A DNA stretch of 5,361 bases from contig JAFGDF010000264.1 in the NCBI GenBank assembly GCA_016932235.1, positions 1-5,361 of the forward strand, written 5' to 3'. The translations under genes were made by a program, and so were the position numbers. Shown here piece by piece: positions 1-5,361 of this stretch. Below the pieces are notes generated by a model. It was not told where the DNA came from. It saw only the letters and a list, made by a program, of their open reading frames with translations, and searched no databases. Source of the stretch: Deltaproteobacteria bacterium (GTDB lineage: Bacteria; Desulfobacterota; DSM-4660; Desulfatiglandales; HGW-15). The stretch's first letter is position 1; every line of letters begins with the position of its first letter.

Positions 1-660
1 CCTGTCCCGGTGGGTATTTTTGGTAAGGCGGTTAACGTTGACGCCGTAATCCTTGCCCATGTAATCCAGGCCGAATCCATGGGGTATGGTCACCGTACCC
101 GGTACGGCCATGTCGGAGACCTCCACCGGGATCTTGACCCTGGACGCCTCGGTAGTCACCCACGCCTCCTCGCCGTCCTCGATGCCTAAGGCCTGTATAT
201 CTCTTTTATTCATAACTGCTGTGCATACAGTCTTATGGTCGTTCCAGGCGGGATCCCGCATGATACTGTTTGCCGTATAGGGAAAATGCCTTCCGGCTAT
301 TAATACAAGTGGAAAATCCTTATTGTCTATTGCAGCCTCTTCCGCATCCGGCTCGACCTCATGGATCCAATCGGCCATTTCTTCTATGTAAAGATGTATT
401 TTTTTATCCGGTGTTCTCAGTTTTTCCAGGTTTTTGTCCGGATCCAATTTGCCTATCAGGATTCCCTCAGGATAATCCAGAAGCTTCTGAAACAGGTCAT
501 CCCCCAAAAAGGGGGTTAACTCGTAACCGGCCCTGACCCGTTCATCGGCCGCGTGTTGAGGGTACATGGCGAGCAGACCCCAGACCGCGGCCAAATGCGC
601 CGAGTTCAGGCTTTGTCCTAAAGTCTTTGCCACCATAAAAGGTAACAACCTGGCGTGCGA
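1..660 (-). pseudogene. Molybdopterin oxidoreductase, C-terminal fragment (frame-shifted from its N-terminal part; runs off the window)
   Basis: Read on the minus strand with codons beginning at 660, this frame stays open to the window edge and gives about 220 residues, although no stand-alone gene start is obvious (first ATG at 634-636). Near its beginning it reads MVAKTLGQSLNSAHLAAVWG, then LLDYPEGILIGKLDPDKNLE, then FPLVLIAGRHFPYTANSIMR-DPAW, and close to the edge IPHGFGLDYMGK and GVNVNRLTKNTHRD. From memory of the family, these are the last part of the catalytic region and the C-terminal molybdopterin-dinucleotide-binding domain of formate dehydrogenase/thiosulfate reductase-like oxidoreductases. 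NVNRLT-KNTHRD lies some 20 residues before the usual end, so the true stop should be just outside the window. The fragment follows the N-terminal fragment on the same strand but in another frame, with the middle of the protein absent. The sequence is otherwise well conserved and has no internal stops, so the damage looks recent or artefactual. Confidence 0.85.
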
Positions 661-1007
661 CCAAAACCGGCCTCCATGTGGCAGCCCTGGCCCCCGCCGC
701 CCATGTAAGCTAAGGCCCGCGGTCCATGTTTATTTAAGATCTGTTTCAGCTTTTCAGCGATTTCGGATACGGCCCGTTCCCAGGATATTTCTACGAATTG
801 ATCCCCTTCCCTTTTAAGGGGATGCGTCAGACGCTCCTTATGATCCTGGTAATAGGCTATTTTCATTCCTTTTCTGCAGATATATCCCTTAGTCCTGGGA
901 TGGTCCTTGTCAGGTCGTACTTTGGTGACCCGGTGGCCTTCTGTCTGTATCTCCAGACCACAGTTATGATAACAAAGTGCACAAAACGTCTTTTTCCATT
1001 CCGACAT
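618..1007 (-). pseudogene. Molybdopterin oxidoreductase, N-terminal fragment with [4Fe-4S] domain (truncated by deletion/frameshift)
   Basis: This 129-codon frame encodes the start of a molybdopterin-dependent oxidoreductase, a family that moves electrons between a Mo/W-bis-MGD site and an iron-sulfur cluster. Residues 9-44 carry a complete cluster motif, Cys9-x2-Cys12-x3-Cys16-x27-Cys44, followed by RKG. Residues 70-116 hold the first part of the catalytic domain, including the typical WERA and ALAYMGGGGQGCHMEAGFG stretches. After Gly116 the frame leaves the family, reads RTPGCYLLWWQRL and stops. The start is well supported: the mRNA has AGGGGG six bases before the ATG. No Tat or Sec signal is visible, so the intact ancestor was probably cytoplasmic. 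Family members are about 700 residues long, so the frame retains only the first sixth. The C-terminal part continues directly downstream in another frame. As it stands it cannot encode a working enzyme, because most of the cofactor-binding core is missing. Confidence 0.87.
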
Positions 1008-1546
1008 GGGATACCCCCTTTAAATAAAGGCAAAAATTTTCATTATCAGGGGAAAGGAAGTTCCCCAAGGGCCGTGCGGGCAAGCCGAATTATAAAAACG
1101 GGCTTCATGCCTTTCTCACCGGCAGGCTTCCCTTCCATCAGTTCTATAATCTGTTGCACTGCCTTTTCTTTATTAAAATCCACATATTGGCAAACCTATC
1201 AATATCCGCGCGCATTTTAAATCGAAATATCATGCTTGATTTTCGTAAGTTCTATGGTTAAAAGCTTACAGACATATTCAGCGTGAACATGTCACCTTAT
1301 TGGAATGTCCTATGTATCTCCTCGGCACATATTTCGAAAACGCCCGAAAAAGCGGCGACGGCAGGTTCTGTTTCAAAAGGGATCATAAAAGGATACGCAA
1401 GTGGCGCTACATTGCAACCATGACTGGAACAATCGTAGGGGTAGAGCAGGTAAGATTGGACATGCCGTTCTTGAAAAACAGGAAGCCGCGTATTTTCCAT
1501 GAGATAGGGAGTCCATAGGCAATCTTTACGGTATATTCCACCCCAT
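1008..1546. other. Intergenic region without a convincing gene; probable degraded sequence
   Basis: About 540 bases separate the grpE-like stop from the oxidoreductase start. Open frames exist on both strands (for example 1297-1575 minus and 1300-1518 plus), but none has a good ribosome site together with a recognisable protein. Two minus-strand stretches read slightly more like protein and are listed separately (1046-1195 and 1407-1550). The part around 1200-1300 is AT-rich and could carry the promoter of the oxidoreductase gene, but I found no convincing -35/-10 pair. I also found no strong GC hairpin plus T-run that would end the chaperone-type operon. A small perfect inverted repeat, GGGGAA/TTCCCC with a 6-base loop, lies at 1049-1066; it is too weak to call a terminator. 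Confidence 0.5.
1046..1195 (-). pseudogene. Possible C-terminal remnant of an unidentified protein
   Basis: A stop-to-stop minus-strand frame of 49 codons ends at TGA 1046-1048, about 40 bases upstream of the oxidoreductase ATG. It contains DFNKEKAVQQIIELMEGKPA followed by GEKGMKPVFIIR, a helix-then-strand pattern with a composition like a real protein end. It has no credible start: it opens at a TAG (1196-1198), and the only early start-type codon, a GTG five codons in, lacks a ribosome site. In the neighbouring frame just upstream, MRADIDRFANMW leads directly towards it, so a single-base loss could have split one short gene. The pattern faintly recalls the C-terminal segment of LacI/GalR-type sensor domains (AV-x-ELxEGKP), but it is too short to assign. 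Random open sequence is a serious alternative. Confidence 0.25.
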
Positions 1547-1550
1547 TCAC
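1407..1550 (-). CDS. Weak candidate small ORF overlapping the grpE-like stop
   Basis: A 47-codon frame could start at a GTG (1548-1550) that overlaps the TGA of the grpE-like gene as GTGA, the same kind of junction as the ATGA one gene upstream. It includes NGVEYTVKIAYGLPISWKIR and FLFFKNGMSNLTC and ends at TAG 1407-1409. I do not recognise it. The nearest purine-rich stretch (GAGAGG) lies about 14 bases before the GTG, further than usual. The main support is the stop/start overlap and the continuation of the operon's direction; chance is fully possible. An alternative frame (minus, 1297-1575) covers the same bases and looks no better. Confidence 0.15.
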   Translation of the reverse strand: MNGVEYTVKIAYGLPISWKIRGFLFFKNGMSNLTCSTPTIVPVMVAM

Positions 1551-2032
1551 AAGGAAGCGGTTTCAGCCCTCTCACCTGATTTGTTCAGGACCGTGATGAC
1601 TTCCGCCTTTCTGAGCACCTTTCCGTTATCCTTCCTCATATAGCCGTTCTTTACAACAGAAAGGATAGTCTCATCTTCAAGGGTGTGCGATTCCTCCGTA
1701 TCAACGACTTTGCAGGGCCCCATTCGAGCCATGTTATCAGGGAATTCTATCCTGACGATATCATTGGCTTTGAGCAACCGGATAAGCTTTTTATGTACAG
1801 AACGGATGTTTTTGGCCAAATGCCGCGCGGCCTTATCAAATTCGTTTTCCCTGGCCCGAACGGATTCCTCTATATTTTCAAGAGCATCCAGAATCTCAAA
1901 AATGCCCATGCACAGGCTGCTTTCTCTTTGCTGAAAGGCATCCTCCTGCTGTCTCAGGGCATGACCACGGTCTGCAATCTTCTTCTGGAAGGCAATAAAT
2001 CTCTCACGAAGAAACGCCTTTTTTTCCTTCAT
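1547..2032 (-). CDS. Divergent GrpE-like nucleotide exchange factor
   Basis: This 161-residue protein resembles GrpE, the factor that releases ADP from Hsp70/DnaK. Residues 3-60 are charged and helical, matching the long dimerising helix. IFEILDALENIEESV (44-58) corresponds to the LLPVLDNLERAL-like stretch of GrpE. Helices follow (65-90, HLAKNIRSVHKKLIRLLKAN). The end is a small beta domain: ILSVVKNGYMRKDNG and KVLRKAEVITV (123-148) parallel the family's VVEVLQKGYRLKDRVLRPA-V pattern. It is shorter than typical GrpE (about 190-200 residues), and the usual F-x-P-x-x-H-x-A signature is weak, reading EFPDNMARMG. It is therefore probably a paralogue rather than the housekeeping copy. The ATG overlaps the stop of the J-like gene as ATGA, with GAGGA close upstream, implying coupled translation and a matched supply of the two co-factors. 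Its likely partner is an Hsp70-family ATPase not present in the window. Cytoplasmic; no signal peptide. Confidence 0.72.
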   Translation of the reverse strand: MKEKKAFLRERFIAFQKKIADRGHALRQQEDAFQQRESSLCMGIFEILDALENIEESVRARENEFDKAARHLAKNIRSVHKKLIRLLKANDIVRIEFPDNMARMGPCKVVDTEESHTLEDETILSVVKNGYMRKDNGKVLRKAEVITVLNKSGERAETASL

Positions 2033-2301
2033 GATTCCTCGTCAAAAAGAGAAAGTCGTGTTAGTTTTGAGATTTCTGGTGTTCTGCGACCATTTGACGG
2101 TACCGGTCTTCTGAGTGGTCGCAGATCAATAAACTGCAAAAAATCATGGGCTGCCCTGGAAACGGAATCCAGGAGTTCCTTCTGGGCTATGGCAATCTTC
2201 TTTGCGGAGAACCTCCGCTCCCTGAGCGCCAGCGCGGCCGCCTGTATGATCGCCTTTTTGTCTGCGGAACGATCAATATCGAGTATCTTGTACGGATTCA
2301 T
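2029..2301 (-). CDS. Small J-domain-like protein lacking HPD
   Basis: The product is 90 residues. The start is the ATG at 2299-2301, not the upstream in-frame ATG at 2358: GAGGGG sits seven bases before it and the preceding gene stops four bases earlier. Residues 2-58 follow the J-domain plan. NPYKILDIDRSADKKAIIQA matches helix I, the loop and the start of helix II (YxxLGVxxxAxxxxIKxAY). AIAQKELLDSVSRAAHDFL (37-55) matches helix III (INEAYEVLSDPxxRAxYD). The connecting loop reads LRERRFSAKK, so the HPD tripeptide that makes J-domains stimulate Hsp70 ATPase is absent, and the loop is shorter than usual. Residues 60-90 are a basic, proline-rich tail of unclear role. The neighbouring grpE-like gene supports an Hsp70-related role. 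It could be a J-like adaptor that binds without activating, or one that recognises a divergent Hsp70. The J-like reading rests on pattern only. Confidence 0.65.
   Translation of the reverse strand: MNPYKILDIDRSADKKAIIQAAALALRERRFSAKKIAIAQKELLDSVSRAAHDFLQFIDLRPLRRPVPSNGRRTPEISKLTRLSLFDEES
2083..2125 (-). repeat. Perfect 10-bp inverted repeat inside the J-like gene
   Basis: TCTGCGACCA (2083-2092) and TGGTCGCAGA (2116-2125) are exact reverse complements separated by 23 bases. The transcript of the J-like gene could therefore fold a 10-bp stem within the codons for the basic, proline-rich tail (about residues 59-73), roughly 50 bases before the grpE-like start. The loop also contains the overlapping palindromes GGTACC and ACCGGT. 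It could modulate transcript stability or coupling to the next gene, or be a by-product of arginine codon repetition (CGA, CGC). Confidence 0.5.
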
Positions 2302-2305
2302 CTCG

Positions 2306-4363
2306 TTACCCCTCTTCCAGTTGCTTAAGCATTTTCTCAATGTCATACATGATGTCATGGTTTCCGTCTACACTGGCGCACCATTTATAGATATCCCTAA
2401 GGATGAAAATGCGCCTGCTGTCTGAAGACGCTGTTTCTTCCAGTTCTTCCAGAATATCCTCAAGAAATTGGAAAAACAATTTTCGGACTTCATCGTTTTT
2501 GGTTTCGCGCGCGATTCTGCAGGCCCGGTTCATCTTGAATCTGTCCAAGGCTTTTTCAAGTTCCATGAGTTCCTGATTTGTATCCGCATCCTCGAGAAGA
2601 CCTCTGGCGTGTTCGTTTTCAGGATTGATCTCCAGGGCCTTATTGAGAGTCATGGTCAGCACCTTGTTATTGATAAGGCCCGCATGACTCATCTCCAAAG
2701 CCCGCCTGCTCATGACAAGGGACAGGGCATCATTCAGAATCTTCGACGGCCTTCTTGCGTGTAGTTCCTGAAGGGCCTCTTCGTAGGCGCGAAGGGGGTT
2801 CAGTTCTTCCGCCTCCAGGGCCCTCTCAACGAGTTGATTTTCGTATTCGGGAACTGCCCCCATAAGCGTTGCCACGCTCTGGGCATATCTATCCGGAGGC
2901 CTCTCTCCATTTTTCATGCAAAAGAGTCCGTAAGCAAATAAGACCCTGCCGATGCCATAATCAAGAAAGGCATCTCCCTCCACGTGGGCTGGCAGTGTTT
3001 CAACCGCATTTTCGTATTCACCGCCTGACAGGAAGGAAAAACTTTCCCAGGCCGGGGAATAACAGCATCCGGTCATGAGGTACTTCTCCCTGTTCTTGAA
3101 AAAGTCCCGGTTTTTTCGAATAAAGCGAACAATTTCTCTTGATTTTTTCAACCCCGCGGCAAGACTTGGGGTGCAGATCATCAGGCCGGATTCTCCACGT
3201 TCCCGCGCAAGGGTATAAAGACTTTCTACGGCATTTTTCTCCAGTGACCATTGCTCATAAATTTTTTCCGCTGCATCCCCATTGGATTTCGCATAACGTT
3301 TTACCAGGTCTTCCCCTCTTTGAACCAACAGATTGCGAACCACTTCATCGTCTTTCATTTCCCGAGACACCCTTTCGAGGTCCCATGAAAAGACAGCGGA
3401 AAGCCAGAACATGGCAAGATCTTCTACATGCCCCTCGGACTCCTCTGCGAACTTGAAGGAAACCCTGGCGCGAAGCTGGAGCAGCGCCGCATCCATGTCG
3501 CTCATTGAATAATCCGCAAAAAGACCCAGAATGGTTTCATACCGTTCCTCCTTCCAGAGCGTCTCGATCCAGGAAAGTGTGCACTGTTTCATCAACTCGG
3601 GAAGACCGGCCCTCTCATATCCGGCATCCATCAGGTATTTCCCTTCACTGTGGACCTTGCCAAGGTCCTCTTCCTTTTCAAATCGGTCATATAGATCCGA
3701 AACGAGCAAATCGCAGACCAGTGCCTTCTGTTCCACAAAATGCGCATCGATGGATGAGATTTTTTCCCATGCCTTGAGGCATTGGCAGTATTTTCCTGTT
3801 CTGGCCAGTGAGAAGCCATAATCGTACCACTGCCGCTGCTCTTTCAACGAAATCCTTTCCAGGGCCGATATCGCCTCCTCGTATTCTTCCGCCTTGATAA
3901 GACACTCTGCCTGCTTCAGGATCAATTCTTCCTTCTTGTGGTTGATCGAAGCCTGTTCGTAGAGCCTGGCTGCTTTCAGATAGTGCCCGGAGGCTTCAGC
4001 ATCCCTCGCTTCCCTGTTTGTATCCAGATTCAGGGTGAGATCCTTCATTCGTTCGATTTTTTTTAGGATCCAATCCTCTTTCAATACATCGTAGGCCTCC
4101 TCAAAACATGCGAGCGCCTCCCGTGGGTTCCCGTCTCGCGCGAGTTTTTTTGCCTTTTTTGCAAGGTCTTCCGCATTGCATTTCGTTATTTCCCTGCGAC
4201 ATATTTCAATTTTTTCATGGAGGTTTTCTCGCCCGAGCATCTTGCCCGCTTTTTCAAATTCCCTTTCCGCGAGGAGATAGTTTCCTTTTTGAAAGAGTTT
4301 CTCTGCCCTTGCAAGAATGGCCTCCAGATCCTTTCTGGCACCCTTTTTCTTCTTTTTTCCCAT
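2306..4363 (-). CDS. Large TPR-like helical repeat protein
   Basis: A 685-residue soluble protein, almost entirely helical, without signal peptide or membrane segment. It opens with a lysine-rich MGKKKKKGARK. TPR-type units (small residue, Leu, Gly-x-Tyr, Ala, Phe-x-x-Ala) can be seen at about 15-42 (ARAEKLFQKGNYLLAEREFE), 66-95 (AKKLARDGNPREALACFEEA), 117-142 (EASGHYLKAARLYEQA), 146-172 (AECLIKAEEYEEAISALERI) and 178-203 (YGFSLARTGKYCQCLKAWEK). Another likely unit is near 565-595 (ALEINPENEHARGLL). The middle is less regular helical repeat. TPR proteins bind other proteins and act as scaffolds; the client is unknown here. The ATG lies six bases after the stop of the zinc-ribbon/LysM gene, and the stop lies four bases before the J-like start, so it sits between an envelope protein and two Hsp70 co-factors. 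I infer an adaptor connecting the chaperone to a membrane-linked client. No enzymatic motif is visible. Confidence 0.8.
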   Translation of the reverse strand: MGKKKKKGARKDLEAILARAEKLFQKGNYLLAEREFEKAGKMLGRENLHEKIEICRREITKCNAEDLAKKAKKLARDGNPREALACFEEAYDVLKEDWILKKIERMKDLTLNLDTNREARDAEASGHYLKAARLYEQASINHKKEELILKQAECLIKAEEYEEAISALERISLKEQRQWYDYGFSLARTGKYCQCLKAWEKISSIDAHFVEQKALVCDLLVSDLYDRFEKEEDLGKVHSEGKYLMDAGYERAGLPELMKQCTLSWIETLWKEERYETILGLFADYSMSDMDAALLQLRARVSFKFAEESEGHVEDLAMFWLSAVFSWDLERVSREMKDDEVVRNLLVQRGEDLVKRYAKSNGDAAEKIYEQWSLEKNAVESLYTLARERGESGLMICTPSLAAGLKKSREIVRFIRKNRDFFKNREKYLMTGCCYSPAWESFSFLSGGEYENAVETLPAHVEGDAFLDYGIGRVLFAYGLFCMKNGERPPDRYAQSVATLMGAVPEYENQLVERALEAEELNPLRAYEEALQELHARRPSKILNDALSLVMSRRALEMSHAGLINNKVLTMTLNKALEINPENEHARGLLEDADTNQELMELEKALDRFKMNRACRIARETKNDEVRKLFFQFLEDILEELEETASSDSRRIFILRDIYKWCASVDGNHDIMYDIEKMLKQLEEG

Positions 4364-4369
4364 TCTTTT

Positions 4370-5299
4370 CTATTCCAATTCAATCTTAATGCGCATTCCA
4401 GCGCGAAGTTTTACATGAGGATTAAGGTCCATAATCCGGTTTTTCATGTATCCCTGCTTATAAAATTTCAAGGCAATGGATTCAAAGGTATCGTCTTCAA
4501 GCACTAAGTAATGGTAATACGCCCTGTTTCCTTCGATACGAGCGTTCTCATTGTACAGTTTTTCCGCCATGCCAGGATCCTTGAATATTTTTACCCGCAC
4601 ACCCTTCTGTACATCATAGACGCGGATTCCGGGGTTGCATTCCATAATGACAGGGAAATAAAAACCCGATCCGTACTGCTTTTTTGAGATACGCCACAAT
4701 GTATCCTCATCTGTCGCTTCATATATTCGGAAATTCTCCCGCTCCGCTGCAGGAACTGTTGTTAGCTTCTTGTCAGCCGGACGTCTCTGAAGGGCCTCTT
4801 CCTCCTTCTGTAAAGCCTCACGTTCCAATGTCTCCATCCCCGTTTCCTTATCAGTATTTCCTCCAGTAGGTTTGGCCCCCGGAACCTCGGGTTTCTTTTC
4901 TGTCATGGTTTGCGACAAAGCGGGAGCGTTTCGATCAAGGGGTTCATCTGCAGCCGCCCATCTGGATACTGCCTGGTCCGGTATCTTGATGCGAACAGGC
5001 AAGGTCTGCTGATAAGAAACGGAAAGGGGAGGATGATCTGACTTGTACAATGATACGAGGAAAAACCCAATGATTAATCCGACAAACAAAATGGACAAAG
5101 CCCCCAGTATCAACCGCTTCTCAGAAATTCTTTTCTCTCGTCTTTCTTCACTCGACCTCAATCCCTCCGGCCCCGGTTCATCCGGGATGGAATTTAGTAC
5201 GTTGAAACAGGTTAGATCCGCATCACACTGGGGACACTTTTCCTCTTCAGGGGAACCCAGTTCGAATTCACATATGGGACATGTTTTTTCAAATGCCAC
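4370..5299 (-). CDS. Membrane protein with N-terminal zinc ribbon and two C-terminal LysM-like domains
   Basis: The product is 309 residues. Residues 7-25 form a CPIC-x11-CPQC zinc ribbon. An arginine/lysine-rich stretch (52-62) precedes one hydrophobic helix (about 63-85, LILGALSILFVGLIIGFFLV), so by the positive-inside rule the ribbon is cytoplasmic and the rest is periplasmic. A linker follows (about 86-188) that is proline-, lysine- and glutamate-rich with a short charged helix. Two LysM-like units come next: 190-240 (TDEDTLWRISKKQYGS...MECNPGI) and 261-307 (LEDDTFESIALKFYK...MDLNPHV), each with the D-T-x-x-x-I-A/S core and an N-P turn. LysM usually binds peptidoglycan or related glycans; binding here is inferred. 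The start is a GTG directly after the upstream TAA; AAGGA is 13 bases away, so reinitiation is likely. No later start keeps the ribbon. The protein could be the membrane anchor of the system encoded downstream. Confidence 0.83.
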   Translation of the reverse strand: MAFEKTCPICEFELGSPEEEKCPQCDADLTCFNVLNSIPDEPGPEGLRSSEERREKRISEKRLILGALSILFVGLIIGFFLVSLYKSDHPPLSVSYQQTLPVRIKIPDQAVSRWAAADEPLDRNAPALSQTMTEKKPEVPGAKPTGGNTDKETGMETLEREALQKEEEALQRRPADKKLTTVPAAERENFRIYEATDEDTLWRISKKQYGSGFYFPVIMECNPGIRVYDVQKGVRVKIFKDPGMAEKLYNENARIEGNRAYYHYLVLEDDTFESIALKFYKQGYMKNRIMDLNPHVKLRAGMRIKIELE

Positions 5300-5361
5300 T
5301 TATCTGGTGATATCCTTATGAATGACGCCTGTCTTCCGGTCATATTTTTTGATTACAGCAC
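5300..5361 (-). CDS. C-terminal end of an unidentified upstream gene (partial)
   Basis: The minus strand has an open frame entering from the window edge that encodes AVIKKYDRKTGVIHKDITR and stops at TAA 5300-5302, immediately before the GTG of the zinc-ribbon/LysM gene. The zero-base junction and shared strand make it a member of the same operon. Nineteen residues are too few to identify the family, and nothing in them is diagnostic of Hsp70 or any other protein. Its interest lies in position: it would be the place to look for the missing Hsp70-type ATPase or the client of the system. Confidence 0.6.
   Translation of the reverse strand, partial: AVIKKYDRKTGVIHKDITR

Noticed and set aside
1049..1066. 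GGGGAA/TTCCCC hairpin as a transcription terminator
   Set aside because: The stem is only 6 bp, it has no adjacent run of T on either strand, and it lies just before the start of the oxidoreductase gene rather than right after a gene with clear support.
798..1220. Plus-strand open frame of 140 codons
   Set aside because: It is antisense to the oxidoreductase N-terminus, which has a complete four-cysteine cluster motif; the rest runs through the intergenic region without recognisable content.
1297..1575. Minus-strand open frame of 92 codons after the grpE-like gene
   Set aside because: It overlaps the end of the grpE-like gene in another frame, has no clear ribosome site, and its composition (many Pro, Cys, His, Tyr without pattern) looks like non-coding translation.
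2029..2358. Longer version of the J-like protein starting at 2358
   Set aside because: The extra 19 residues overlap the TPR gene in another frame, while the ATG at 2301 has GAGGGG at proper spacing and begins right where the J-like pattern starts.
1685..2425. Plus-strand open frame of 246 codons
   Set aside because: It lies antisense across the grpE-like, J-like and TPR genes, whose minus-strand frames show family patterns and good ribosome sites. It has no recognisable protein features.
1..5361. tRNA, rRNA, CRISPR array, insertion sequence or integrase
   Set aside because: I saw no cloverleaf, regularly spaced repeats, terminal inverted repeats or transposase/recombinase motifs anywhere in the window.

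Overview
The window looks like a piece of a deltaproteobacterial (Desulfobacterota-like, anaerobic) chromosome or metagenomic contig. This is an inference from two things: the style of the molybdopterin oxidoreductase at the left end, which resembles enzymes common in sulfate reducers and syntrophs, and the co-chaperone/TPR/LysM gene set. No rRNA or marker gene is present, so the taxonomy is tentative. All supported genes lie on the minus strand and are transcribed from high to low coordinates.

Right and middle (5361 down to 1547): a very tight operon. It starts with the last 19 codons of an unidentified gene. A 309-aa membrane protein follows, with an N-terminal zinc ribbon, one transmembrane helix and two C-terminal LysM-like domains. 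Next come a 685-aa soluble TPR-like helical repeat protein, a 90-aa J-domain-like protein that lacks the HPD motif, and a 161-aa divergent GrpE-like protein. The junctions are TAA directly followed by GTG, a 6-nt gap, a 4-nt gap and an ATGA overlap, so co-translation is likely. A J-like and a GrpE-like gene side by side are the co-factors expected around an Hsp70. Together with the TPR scaffold and the membrane-anchored zinc-ribbon/LysM protein, this suggests a dedicated, non-housekeeping Hsp70-type system with a link to the cell envelope. The Hsp70 itself is not in the window; it may lie beyond position 5361 or elsewhere.

Middle-left (1546 down to 1008): about 540 bases without a convincing gene. 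They hold weak minus-strand ORFs, one of which (1046-1195) reads like a protein C-terminus and may be a gene remnant.

Left (1007 down to 1): a molybdopterin oxidoreductase that is broken. Its N-terminal [4Fe-4S] and early catalytic part (618-1007) is joined, in a different frame, to its C-terminal part (1 to about 660). Roughly 350 central residues of the family's usual ~700 are missing. Either it is a pseudogene made by internal deletion or the assembly is collapsed at about 645-665.
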